A stretch of DNA of 64,000 bases from the NCBI GenBank assembly GCA_964368075.1, contig CAYJAD010000007.1, forward strand, positions 1 to 64,000. The letters run 5' to 3'. The notes below the pieces were generated by a model. That model was not told the origin of the DNA. It saw only the letters and a program-made list of their open reading frames with translations, and ran no database searches. The DNA is from CAYJAD01 sp964368075 (GTDB lineage: Bacteria; Desulfobacterota; Desulfovibrionia; Desulfovibrionales; Desulfovibrionaceae). The position numbers and the translations under genes are program-made. Below are positions 44,803 to 52,282 of this stretch, piece by piece. Within the stretch, counting starts at the first letter, position 1. The number at the start of each line of letters is the position of its first letter.

Positions 44803-45705
44803 ATGCAACTATTTGCAGTTATACTTTCCATAGCTTTACACATTGCCTTTTTTTTGGGAGCGTACTATTGGCCTGAAGGTTCGCACCTAAAGGTGAATGA
44901 TGCTCCCGTGATGATTTCTCTTGTAGAAGGAGAGATGAGTGGCAATGAAGCGCCCACCAATATTATGGGGGCACAAGGGGCACCTGCTGAAAAAGTAGCC
45001 CCTTCCTTGCCTACGGAAAATAAAAAACCCAACATCCCCCAAGAAAAACCTGAACAACCAAAGCCTGAACCTAAGCCCGAAGTAAAAAAAACAGAGCCAA
45101 AACTTGCGCCTAAGGTAGAGGATGCCAAACCCATACCCAAACCAGAGGAAAAGCCGAAACCTAAGGAACAACCAAAACCTAAAGAGCAACCTAAGCCAAA
45201 ACCCAAAGAAGAACCAAAACCTAAGGAACAACCAAAGCCCAAGGAAAAGCCAAAGCCTAAAGAGCAGCCTAAGCCAAAACCTAAGGAAAAACCAAAGGTA
45301 CAGCCTAAAGCCAAGCCTGCTGTAGATCCTGTGGCAAGAGCGTTGGCAGAAGCAAAGAAAAATGCCGGTGGTTTTCGTGGTGGCGGCGGTGGCGCTGGTG
45401 CGGGCACCGGTGGCGGTTCTTTAAATGACGTATATATTGGCCAAGTGATGATGGCTGTGCGCGCCAACTGGGAATTTACCACGGCTACGCGTGCTGTATA
45501 TGTGGTTACAGTGAGTGTGCATGTCAACTCGCAAGGTCAAGTGCTCAGCGCAGAAGTATTACATAGCTCCGGCAATGCGCAATATGACGCTTCTGCCGTT
45601 AACGCTGTTATTCGCACAGGCGCGGCCCTTGAGTTTCCGGCACCGCCCACCAAGGCTTATCATAAATTAAACTTAGTGTTTAACACTGAAATGCTACAGT
45701 CTTAA
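44803..45705 (+). CDS. tolA: TolA-like / TonB C-terminal periplasmic energy transducer
   Basis: Connects the TolQR motor to the outer membrane. I start at the ATG at 44803 (MQLFAVILS; a GGTATTTT run upstream), giving 300 residues. A membrane helix at 2-20 is followed by about 120 residues of PKPKEQ/PKPKEK repeats, a glycine-rich hinge (GGGGGAGAGTGGG) and a C-terminal TonB/TolA domain (about 205-300, AVRANWEFTT to KLNLVFN). E. coli TolA uses an Ala/Lys helix here instead; the Pro/Lys rod is TonB-like. Its place between tolR and tolB supports TolA. Confidence 0.9.
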   Translation: MQLFAVILSIALHIAFFLGAYYWPEGSHLKVNDAPVMISLVEGEMSGNEAPTNIMGAQGAPAEKVAPSLPTENKKPNIPQEKPEQPKPEPKPEVKKTEPKLAPKVEDAKPIPKPEEKPKPKEQPKPKEQPKPKPKEEPKPKEQPKPKEKPKPKEQPKPKPKEKPKVQPKAKPAVDPVARALAEAKKNAGGFRGGGGGAGAGTGGGSLNDVYIGQVMMAVRANWEFTTATRAVYVVTVSVHVNSQGQVLSAEVLHSSGNAQYDASAVNAVIRTGAALEFPAPPTKAYHKLNLVFNTEMLQS

Positions 45706-45746
45706 GCATTAAACTTAAGAAAGTATATAGTTAGGAGAGTGAAGCT

Positions 45747-47048
45747 ATGAAAAAATCCTTTTTGTCTTTTCTATGCGTAATGAGTCTTTTACTGGTGAGC
45801 CTAGGCACAAGTCAGGCTGCTGTTACCGTAAACATTTATGGGCCGGGCGGCGACATGATAAATCTTGCCTTAGCCACCCCCTTAAGTGGCCCCAAAACAG
45901 AAGCCGGCGGTCTTGCCCCGCGCTTACAAGAATTGGTAGAGCAAAACCTTTCTATCTTGCCCTTCCTTAAATTAACATCGCCATCAGCCGTTTTGGGCGG
46001 CACAGTGCTTGAAGGCTATGAACCCCCTAGCGTAGACTTTAAACGTTTTCAAATTGCCGGTTCTAATATTGTGGTGACCACCTATTGGCCCAGTGCAGAT
46101 ACAGTGCAGATGCGTGCCTTTGAAACAGTCAGCGGCAATAATCTTTTTGGTAAGGAATATCCTAGCATTACCGATGCACAATTACCAGAAGTGGCTGACC
46201 TTTTTTGCGCTGACCTTTTACAAAAACTTATTGGCAGTGGTGATCTTTTCCGTTCACAAATTGCCTTTGTAAAAGATTCTGGTAAATTACGCTCCGACAT
46301 TTGGGCTGTGCGTCCCAGCGGTCGTGATTTACGCCAGATCAGCCGTCTCGATGGTAAGGCACTCTCTCCCGCATGGTCCCCTGACGGGCGCTTTGTGGTC
46401 TTTACCCATATTGACGATCGTTCGCATGGCCTTGGAGTATGGGATAGAAGCTCCGGCAGTGTGCAACGCATCAGCTTTCCTGGAAACATTGTTATTGGCC
46501 CTTCCTTCACCCCAGGCAACCAAGTAGCTGTAAGCCTTTCTAATGGGCCAAACCCCGATATCTTCTTACTTAATCATTCTTTTCAGCGCCAACAAGCTTT
46601 AGAAGAGAATAATTCCATTAACGTATCCCCTTCTTTTGACCGCTCAGGTACAAAGATGGCTTTTACTTCTAACCGCTTAGGTGGGCCACAAATTTTCTTG
46701 AAGAATTTGCAATCAGGTGTGGTAAACCGTGTCTCTCTTAATGGTAGCTATAACTCCGAAGCTTCCATTTCGCCTGACGGAACACTAGTGGTTTATAGTC
46801 GTATGACAGATTTTGGACACCGCATCTTTGTGCAAGACTTGACCACCGGCTCTGAAAAGCAGATTTCTTTTGGCCCCGGTAGCGATGAGCACCCTGCTTT
46901 TTGCGGTGACAACTACTCCATAGCTTTTGCTTCTACACGTGGTGGAGGCAGAGGTATTTATTTGACCACCAGAAATGGTGCAGCACCTAAGAAGATAAAT
47001 ACAGGTGGTGGTATTGTGTCTTTCCCACGTTGGGGCATGCCACAATAA
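45747..47048 (+). CDS. tolB: Tol-Pal system beta-propeller protein TolB
   Basis: Periplasmic partner of Pal. AGGAGAG lies before the ATG. The 433 residues have a signal peptide (cleavage after SQAA, about 25), an N-terminal alpha/beta domain (to about 170) and a six-bladed propeller with recurring SPAWSPDG, VSPSFDRSGTKMAFTS, and SPDGTLVVYS motifs. The expected pal gene does not follow; a strong terminator and convergent ahcY do. Confidence 0.95.
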   Translation: MKKSFLSFLCVMSLLLVSLGTSQAAVTVNIYGPGGDMINLALATPLSGPKTEAGGLAPRLQELVEQNLSILPFLKLTSPSAVLGGTVLEGYEPPSVDFKRFQIAGSNIVVTTYWPSADTVQMRAFETVSGNNLFGKEYPSITDAQLPEVADLFCADLLQKLIGSGDLFRSQIAFVKDSGKLRSDIWAVRPSGRDLRQISRLDGKALSPAWSPDGRFVVFTHIDDRSHGLGVWDRSSGSVQRISFPGNIVIGPSFTPGNQVAVSLSNGPNPDIFLLNHSFQRQQALEENNSINVSPSFDRSGTKMAFTSNRLGGPQIFLKNLQSGVVNRVSLNGSYNSEASISPDGTLVVYSRMTDFGHRIFVQDLTTGSEKQISFGPGSDEHPAFCGDNYSIAFASTRGGGRGIYLTTRNGAAPKKINTGGGIVSFPRWGMPQ

Positions 47049-47064
47049 ATCTCCCTATATAAAT

Positions 47065-47107
47065 AAAAAAAATGGTGGAAAACTCACGTTTTTCACCATT
47101 TTTTTTA
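47065..47107. terminator. Bidirectional terminator between tolB and ahcY
   Basis: AAAAATGGTG pairs with CACCATTTTT around GAAAACTCACGTTTTT, with an A run before and a T run after, so it can stop transcription from both sides. Confidence 0.85.
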
Positions 47108-47182
47108 TTTATAACAACAGATTTTAGAAGCAGTAGCCATTGCTAGTTAAAGCAAGCTTGTGCTACCGCCTCTACGTCTCTA

Positions 47183-48613
47183 CTAATATCTGTAATGCTC
47201 TGCTTTATAAGGGCCTTGAACATTCACACCAATATAGTTGGCTTGCTCTTCGGTAAGCACAGTCAATTTAACGCCAAGGCGTTCTAAGTGCAGGCGAGCC
47301 ACTTCTTCATCCAATTGCTTGGGCAAAATATACACTTTATTTTCTGCATGATTGCCGGCGGCAAGGCTGATTTGTGCCAACACTTGGTTAGTAAAGCTAT
47401 TGGACATAACAAAGCTTGGGTGACCAGTGGCACAACCAAGGTTAACCAAACGCCCTTCAGCAAGAACAATAATGGAGCGGCCGCTTTTTAGCGTCCATTT
47501 ATCTACTTGTGGCTTAATGTTAACACAAGTCACGCCCTCTGTGTCTTCTAGGTAGCTCATTTCTATTTCATTATCAAAGTGACCAATGTTACAAATGATG
47601 GCTTCGTCCTTCATGCCTTCCATGTGTGCTGCTGTGATAACATGATAGTTTCCTGTGGCGCTGACAAAGATGTCCCCTTCTTTCAAGGCCTCTTCCATGG
47701 TTGTGACTTCAAAGCCTTCCATGGCCGCTTGTAATGCGCAAATGGGGTCAATTTCTGTTACAAGTACGCGGGCACCATAAGAACGCATGGAATGGGCGCA
47801 ACCTTTGCCCACGTCGCCATAACCAGCGACTACAACTACCTTACCGGCAATCATAATATCTGTGGCACGTTTGATACCATCGGCTAAAGACTCGCGGCAT
47901 CCATAAAGATTGTCAAATTTAGATTTCGTTACTGCATCGTTGACATTGATAGCAGGGAAAAGCAAAGCGCCTTCTTCAGCCAATTGATACAAGCGATGCA
48001 CGCCAGTGGTGGTTTCTTCAGAAACACCTTTAATTTTTGCGGCAATGCGTTGAAAGCGCTCTTTATCTTTTGCATAAGAAGCAGCAATACGATGCATAAT
48101 AATTTGAAATTCTTTATTATCGTATTTCTTTTCTAAAATGCTGGGGTTTTTCTCTGCTTCTACACCCTTATGCACAAGCAAAGTCACATCGCCACCATCG
48201 TCTACAATCAGGTCTGGGCCGGAGCCATCAGGCCATGTGAGCGCCATTTCTGTGCACCACCAATATTCTTCTAAGGTTTCGCCTTTCCATGCAAAAACTT
48301 TAGCATAGCCCAAATCTGCAATGGCGGCGGCGGCATGGTCTTGTGTTGAGAAAATATTGCAAGAAGCCCAGCGAATGTCTGCACCCAAAGCATGAAGGGT
48401 TTGAATAAGTAAGGCTGTTTGAATGGTCATATGCAAAGAGCCTGTGACTTTTAAGCCCTTAAGAGGCTTTGCTTCACCATATTTGGCTATGCACTGCATA
48501 AGACCGGGCATTTCGCGCTCGGAAAGCTGCATTTCTTTTTTTCCAAAATCTGCTTGGGTCATGTCTGCCACTTTGTGGTCGAGACTTAAATCTAACTCTT
48601 GTACGTTTGCCAT
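47183..48613 (-). CDS. ahcY: Adenosylhomocysteinase
   Basis: Hydrolyses S-adenosylhomocysteine to adenosine and homocysteine, recycling the SAM cycle. AAGGAGCC lies before the ATG. The 476 residues include EMPGLM, the substrate segment DHAAAAI, NVNDAVTKSKFDNLYGCRE, the NAD site VVAGYGDVGKGCAHSMRSYGA and the C-terminal KAEHYRY ending. It lies 11 bases after the sahR-like gene in one operon, so the regulator controls its own target. Confidence 0.97.
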   Translation of the reverse strand: MANVQELDLSLDHKVADMTQADFGKKEMQLSEREMPGLMQCIAKYGEAKPLKGLKVTGSLHMTIQTALLIQTLHALGADIRWASCNIFSTQDHAAAAIADLGYAKVFAWKGETLEEYWWCTEMALTWPDGSGPDLIVDDGGDVTLLVHKGVEAEKNPSILEKKYDNKEFQIIMHRIAASYAKDKERFQRIAAKIKGVSEETTTGVHRLYQLAEEGALLFPAINVNDAVTKSKFDNLYGCRESLADGIKRATDIMIAGKVVVVAGYGDVGKGCAHSMRSYGARVLVTEIDPICALQAAMEGFEVTTMEEALKEGDIFVSATGNYHVITAAHMEGMKDEAIICNIGHFDNEIEMSYLEDTEGVTCVNIKPQVDKWTLKSGRSIIVLAEGRLVNLGCATGHPSFVMSNSFTNQVLAQISLAAGNHAENKVYILPKQLDEEVARLHLERLGVKLTVLTEEQANYIGVNVQGPYKAEHYRY

Positions 48614-48624
48614 GGGGAGGCTCC

Positions 48625-49560
48625 TTATTTTTCTTTTTTTGCCAAGGCCAATAAAAGGCCAAGATTATTTTGAATGGATTCACGCCGCAATTCTACCAGC
48701 GTTAAACCTGCTTCTTGTATAAAATGTGTGAGGGTATCTTGCCGAAAGCCAAGCCAGCGGTCGCCATACTTTTCACGCATGCCCTCATTGCTGTGTTTAT
48801 CAAAATCTGCTATGAATACATGCCCCTGATAGCGTAAAATACGGTACACTTCTTTTAAAGTATGCATAGGACTGGAAAGATGGTGCAAGACTAAATTAAT
48901 ACAAGCAAAGTCTGCCTCTGCATCGCGTAAAGGCAAATGATTTAACTCACCTATTCGCAAAGAAATGCTGGCATGGTCTTTTTCTGCATGATTTTCAAAG
49001 CGCCGCCGTGCTAGCTCCAGCATTCGTGGGCTGCCATCTACCCCCACCACAGTTTGCGCATAAGGCAGTAATTTTTCAAGCACTGTTCCTGTACCGCAGC
49101 CTAAATCTACCGCTAAAGTACAAACTTTAGGAACTGCAGCGCACACAGCCCCTGCCAAATCAAAATCGCCCAAAATTTCTTCATTGAGCATATCCCAGTC
49201 TTCGGCAATGGCATTAAAAAATTGACGTGTTTTAAGAGCGCGCTCTTCTAAGCACCGAGCAGCATGGTAGACGTCTTGTTGCATGGCTGGGCTGGCATCA
49301 ATAAAGGGCATCATGCTTTCTATAAAATCTTGCGCTTCCCCCCCCTTAGCCACAGAATAAAATACCCATAAACCATCGCGACGCCATTGTAATAAATGCG
49401 CTTCTGTTAATATTTTTAAATGACGTGATATACGCGACTGCCCCATTTGCAAAATACTCACTAACTCATTTACCGACAATTCATGCTGATACAACACATG
49501 CAGTAAACGCAAACGAGTTTCGTCGGCAAGGGCTTTAAAATAGGCTAAAGCTATGGACAT
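48625..49560 (-). CDS. ArsR-type regulator fused to a SAM methyltransferase domain (SahR-like)
   Basis: Start at the ATG at 49560 behind GAGGAATAT. The 311 residues have an ArsR winged helix-turn-helix (about 1-95, with ALADETRLRLLHVL and GQSRISRHLKILTEA) joined to a class I methyltransferase fold (about 130-300) with VDLGCGTGTVLEKLL and VDGSPRML. Regulators of this build next to ahcY are described as SahR in Desulfovibrio, where S-adenosylhomocysteine is the ligand and SAM-cycle genes are the targets. I infer the same here; the methyltransferase fold may only sense SAH. A palindromic operator candidate lies at 49583-49598. Confidence 0.85.
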   Translation of the reverse strand: MSIALAYFKALADETRLRLLHVLYQHELSVNELVSILQMGQSRISRHLKILTEAHLLQWRRDGLWVFYSVAKGGEAQDFIESMMPFIDASPAMQQDVYHAARCLEERALKTRQFFNAIAEDWDMLNEEILGDFDLAGAVCAAVPKVCTLAVDLGCGTGTVLEKLLPYAQTVVGVDGSPRMLELARRRFENHAEKDHASISLRIGELNHLPLRDAEADFACINLVLHHLSSPMHTLKEVYRILRYQGHVFIADFDKHSNEGMREKYGDRWLGFRQDTLTHFIQEAGLTLVELRRESIQNNLGLLLALAKKEK

Positions 49561-49582
49561 ATATTCCTCAAGTTGGGTGTTT

Positions 49583-49598
49583 ATCAAGAAAGCTTGAT
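49583..49598. promoter_or_regulatory. Candidate operator for the SahR-like regulator
   Basis: ATCAAG-aaag-CTTGAT is a perfect six-base palindrome with a four-base gap, 22 bases before the regulator start and between it and the divergent aldolase gene. A second imperfect palindrome (ATATC..GATAT, 49603-49623) follows. Position and shape fit an ArsR-type operator; binding is inferred. Confidence 0.55.
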
Positions 49599-49699
49599 TT
49601 AAATATCAGCATTTCAAGATATATGCAAGTAAAGTTTTTTATTGACATATACTTAATTTTCCGCAACTTTCTAGATATTCTCTATAACAAGGAGGAAAT

Positions 49700-50290
49700 A
49701 TGCAGACAGATATATTTATGAACTTGAAAGATTTGTGTCAAAAAGCATGGCATAGGCAATTATTATCAGGTTTTAATGGTAATATTTCCTTACGTCAGGA
49801 TGATAAAATATATATTACGCGCAGTGGCGCAGCTAAAGGCTACCTGCAAGCTGAAGATGTTTGTATTTTGAATACCTCAGGAGAATTACTTTCAGGAACA
49901 AAGGCTTCTTCTGAATCGGCCATGCATGTGCGCATTTATGCCAAAAGACCAGACGTGCAGGCCATAGTGCATTGCCACCCCCGACATTTACTGGCCTTGG
50001 AAATCTTCTTATCTTCCAAACATGACGATTTGCAAAGTGTGCAAGAACTTTTTTTAAAAATACCTGTTTTTGAAGCGCAGACATTAAAAAATACCTTGGG
50101 CTTTGCGCCAGATTATGCCCCCGGTAGTGAAGAGCTTGCCCTAGCTGTAGCACAATTTGCCCAAAATTATGATGCCATTTGGATGGCACAGCACGGCCTC
50201 ACTTGTCTTGGGCAAAACGGCATTACTGCCTTAGCTTTAGCTGAAGAATTAGAGCATTTGGCGGCTGTACAATTATTAGCAAAACAGTAG
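49700..50290 (+). CDS. Class II aldolase/adducin family protein
   Basis: 196 residues behind AAGGAGG. It has the zinc-aldolase fold of L-fuculose-1-phosphate aldolase, with FNGNISLR, SGAAKGYL and SSESAMHVRIY, the metal His pair in VHCHPRHLLAL and a late His in AQHGLTCLG. Substrate is not certain: FucA-like sugars, methylthioribulose-phosphate dehydration (MtnB) or 5-deoxyribulose-phosphate cleavage are all possible. It faces away from the SahR-like regulator across a shared control region, which hints at a link to SAM by-product salvage (inference). Confidence 0.8.
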   Translation: MQTDIFMNLKDLCQKAWHRQLLSGFNGNISLRQDDKIYITRSGAAKGYLQAEDVCILNTSGELLSGTKASSESAMHVRIYAKRPDVQAIVHCHPRHLLALEIFLSSKHDDLQSVQELFLKIPVFEAQTLKNTLGFAPDYAPGSEELALAVAQFAQNYDAIWMAQHGLTCLGQNGITALALAEELEHLAAVQLLAKQ

Positions 50291-50308
50291 AATATTATTA
50301 ATTTTTTT

Positions 50309-50357
50309 ATGGGGGAGGGAAAAACCTTTTTATAAAAAGGTTCTTTCCCTCCCCCAT
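50309..50357. repeat. G-rich stem-loop repeat, copy C
   Basis: ATGGGGGAGGGAAA...ACCTTTTT pairs with AAAAAGGT...TTTCCCTCCCCCAT in one long hairpin between convergent aldolase and telA genes. It belongs to the same G-rich class as copies A, B and D-F, though it lacks the GCGCGTTTTGA boundary. Confidence 0.7.
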
Positions 50358-50449
50358 ACCCCCACCCTTTTCCTAAAATTTTCAATTCCCCAAAAAAAAG
50401 GCTTTGTACAATACATGCACAAAGCCCTTAAAATTAAAAACGATATTTT

Positions 50450-51607
50450 TTACTTTGAAGTAAGGCTTGTAATGCTCTGTTGCTGTTTTTTAGCTGCAAT
50501 AGCCATAAGGCTATCTTTCAACTGCACTTCCATGCCTGCCAATTCTTTTTCTACTGCGGCACGCTTTTGACGCCCTTCCTGAGCAATATTTAACGTTTCA
50601 TCAATGGTAGAGATAAGCTTGCTGTGCACTTCGCGCAAAGTTTCCACATCTACAATAGAACGTTCCACTTCGATGGATGTAGCAATGGCCGTTTGCTCTA
50701 ACATAGCGGCATTTTTACGCAACATATCGTTTGTAGTGTCGGCTACTTCTTTTTGTAAGGCGGCGGCATTGCGTTGTCCATGTAAGGAAAGTCCCAACAC
50801 CATTTGGTTTTTCCAAATGGGGATGGTAGTCAAAACCGATGTCTGAATTTTTTGTGCTAAAGCACGGTTGTTAGATTGGATAAGGCGAATTTGCGGCGCC
50901 ATCTGCACAGTGATGGTGCGAGAAATTTCTAAATCATGCAAACGACGTTCAAAACGATTAATTTGCTCTCCAAAGTCACGTACTTTTTGTGCATCCAAGG
51001 TATTGGTTGAGTCTACCGCAGCGGCTTGCAAGCGTGGAAGCTCTTCTGTTTTAGCTTCTTCCAGTTTTATTCTTCCCGCTTCTAAATACAGGGTCAGTTC
51101 TTGATTAAATTTCTCATTATGTTTGTAAAGCTGTTCAAGCACCTCAATATCATGCAATAAGCCTACCATGGATGTTTCTAGCCTTTCGCTAATAACAGCC
51201 ACCTGCTCCGAAAGAGTTTGAAATTTAGCCACTGTTTTTTCCACTGTGCTAAATAAAGAGCCCACTATAGGCAGTTTTTCTAAAAAACTAGGCTCCTTAC
51301 TCATTTCAGACACATCTAAGCCTTTCACATTGACTACAAGATTGGTTAACGCTTCGCCAATTTCACCAGAATCTTTAGATTTTACTCGTGAAAGTAAATC
51401 ATCAGAAAAACGTGAAATATCTTGCATGGTCTTAGTGCCATAGGTCACATCTAAGGAAGGGTCATCTAATTTAATAGTTTTGGCAATGGCCACCGCTTCT
51501 TGATTGCTGGCCATGGCTAACTCTGCCCCTTTCACTTCAACTACGGCATCAGTGCTGCTTTCTGCTGCTTCCTGCACTAGGACGGTATTTGCTTTAGTTT
51601 CTTCCAT
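50450..51607 (-). CDS. TelA/KlaA-family protein (toxic anion resistance)
   Basis: 385 residues, all-helical, without signal peptide or membrane segment. Features of the TelA family are FSDDLLSRVKSKDSGEIGEALTNL-type start, a long coiled-coil middle with a conserved LHDIEVLEQLYKHNEKF, and the C-terminal IPIWKNQMVLGLSLHGQRNAA segment. TelA proteins were named for tellurite resistance on plasmids but their natural role, probably envelope stress, is unclear. It ends a minus-strand run with two acidic small proteins and a K+ channel upstream, which suggests an ion or envelope-stress function (inference). Confidence 0.88.
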   Translation of the reverse strand: MEETKANTVLVQEAAESSTDAVVEVKGAELAMASNQEAVAIAKTIKLDDPSLDVTYGTKTMQDISRFSDDLLSRVKSKDSGEIGEALTNLVVNVKGLDVSEMSKEPSFLEKLPIVGSLFSTVEKTVAKFQTLSEQVAVISERLETSMVGLLHDIEVLEQLYKHNEKFNQELTLYLEAGRIKLEEAKTEELPRLQAAAVDSTNTLDAQKVRDFGEQINRFERRLHDLEISRTITVQMAPQIRLIQSNNRALAQKIQTSVLTTIPIWKNQMVLGLSLHGQRNAAALQKEVADTTNDMLRKNAAMLEQTAIATSIEVERSIVDVETLREVHSKLISTIDETLNIAQEGRQKRAAVEKELAGMEVQLKDSLMAIAAKKQQQSITSLTSK

Positions 51608-51636
51608 AATCTTCCTCTTTATACATATGCTAAAGT

Positions 51637-51933
51637 TTAGTCATCATCATCGTCATCGTCGTCATCTCTATCGTCATCTCTATCGTCATCTCTATCGTCG
51701 TCTCTATCGTCGTCTCTATCACGCCTATCGTCTCTATCATCGTCATCGCCTCCCATTAAAGGAGAAAGAGGATTTAGACGTTGTAATTGGCGACCACCTT
51801 CATCGAGCATTTTTTGCCCTTCGTCCAGCAATTCTGTTACGGCAGCCTGAGCCACACTTGTGTTAAGAGGGCCACAAAGAAAGCACAAGCACAGTGCAAA
51901 ACTTATACAAGCAAGAATACATTTTACGTTCAT
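51637..51933 (-). CDS. Small exported protein ending in an Asp/Arg repeat
   Basis: 98 residues behind TAGGAA. A signal peptide (residues about 1-30, with a cysteine-rich hydrophobic core and AQAA) leads into a 30-residue helix (LLDEGQKMLDEGGRQLQRL), and from about residue 62 to the end the protein is almost only Asp and Arg (DRDD units, then poly-Asp). The tail is encoded by exact 12-bp tandem repeats (51661-51720). It could bind divalent cations or basic partners. No family is recognised. It is 29 bases before telA. Confidence 0.75.
   Translation of the reverse strand: MNVKCILACISFALCLCFLCGPLNTSVAQAAVTELLDEGQKMLDEGGRQLQRLNPLSPLMGGDDDDRDDRRDRDDDRDDDRDDDRDDDRDDDDDDDDD
51661..51720. repeat. 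Five tandem 12-bp coding repeats
   Basis: GTCATCTCTATC three times, then GTCGTCTCTATC twice, head to tail with no gap (plus-strand reading), encoding the DRDD tail of the small acidic protein. Simple repeats this regular can change copy number by slippage; each unit is in frame. Confidence 0.9.
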
Positions 51934-51954
51934 TTTTTTTCCTAGGTAGTTATA

Positions 51955-52245
51955 TTAATCATCGCCGCCACCACTATCACTGCCACTATCAGAATCAGAA
52001 TCAAAAAAGTCATCGTCATCATCATCGTCTCGATCATCACGCCTGTGGCGCTCAGAGGAGCTTTTAGAGCTTTTCTTCTTACCAAGCAATACAAGTAGGG
52101 CCCAAAAAATCAGACATCCAAAAGCACCCACCAAGATAAGAGCTTCACTCGCAAAGAAGGATTTTCCACTAAATAGGTTTACAAAACCCATACATACAAG
52201 AATGATGAAAAGAACGAGAATACCCCGTAGACAACCCATTTGCAT
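51955..52245 (-). CDS. Small two-helix membrane protein with Asp/Ser-rich tail
   Basis: 96 residues; AGGAGG lies four bases before the ATG at 52245 and ten before a second ATG at 52239, so either may start it. Two membrane helices (about 7-25 and 36-56) are followed by a Lys/Ser-rich stretch (KKKSSKSSS), an RHRRDDRD segment and an acidic tail of Asp, Ser and Gly (about 72-96). It resembles its downstream neighbour only in the Asp/Arg composition. Unknown function; operon with the K+ channel and telA. Confidence 0.7.
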   Translation of the reverse strand: MQMGCLRGILVLFIILVCMGFVNLFSGKSFFASEALILVGAFGCLIFWALLVLLGKKKSSKSSSERHRRDDRDDDDDDDFFDSDSDSGSDSGGGDD

Positions 52246-52282
52246 ACCCCCTCCTCACTTCAGAGCATACCTCTAAACGTCG

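Noticed and set aside
44865..45527. 220-codon minus-strand frame opposite tolA
   Set aside because: It stays open because the PKPKEQ repeats lack stops in reverse; composition is Gly/Phe/Leu repeat with no start signal.
49561..49699. SAH riboswitch upstream of the ahcY operon
   Set aside because: No matching conserved fold is visible; control by the co-encoded ArsR-type regulator explains the arrangement.
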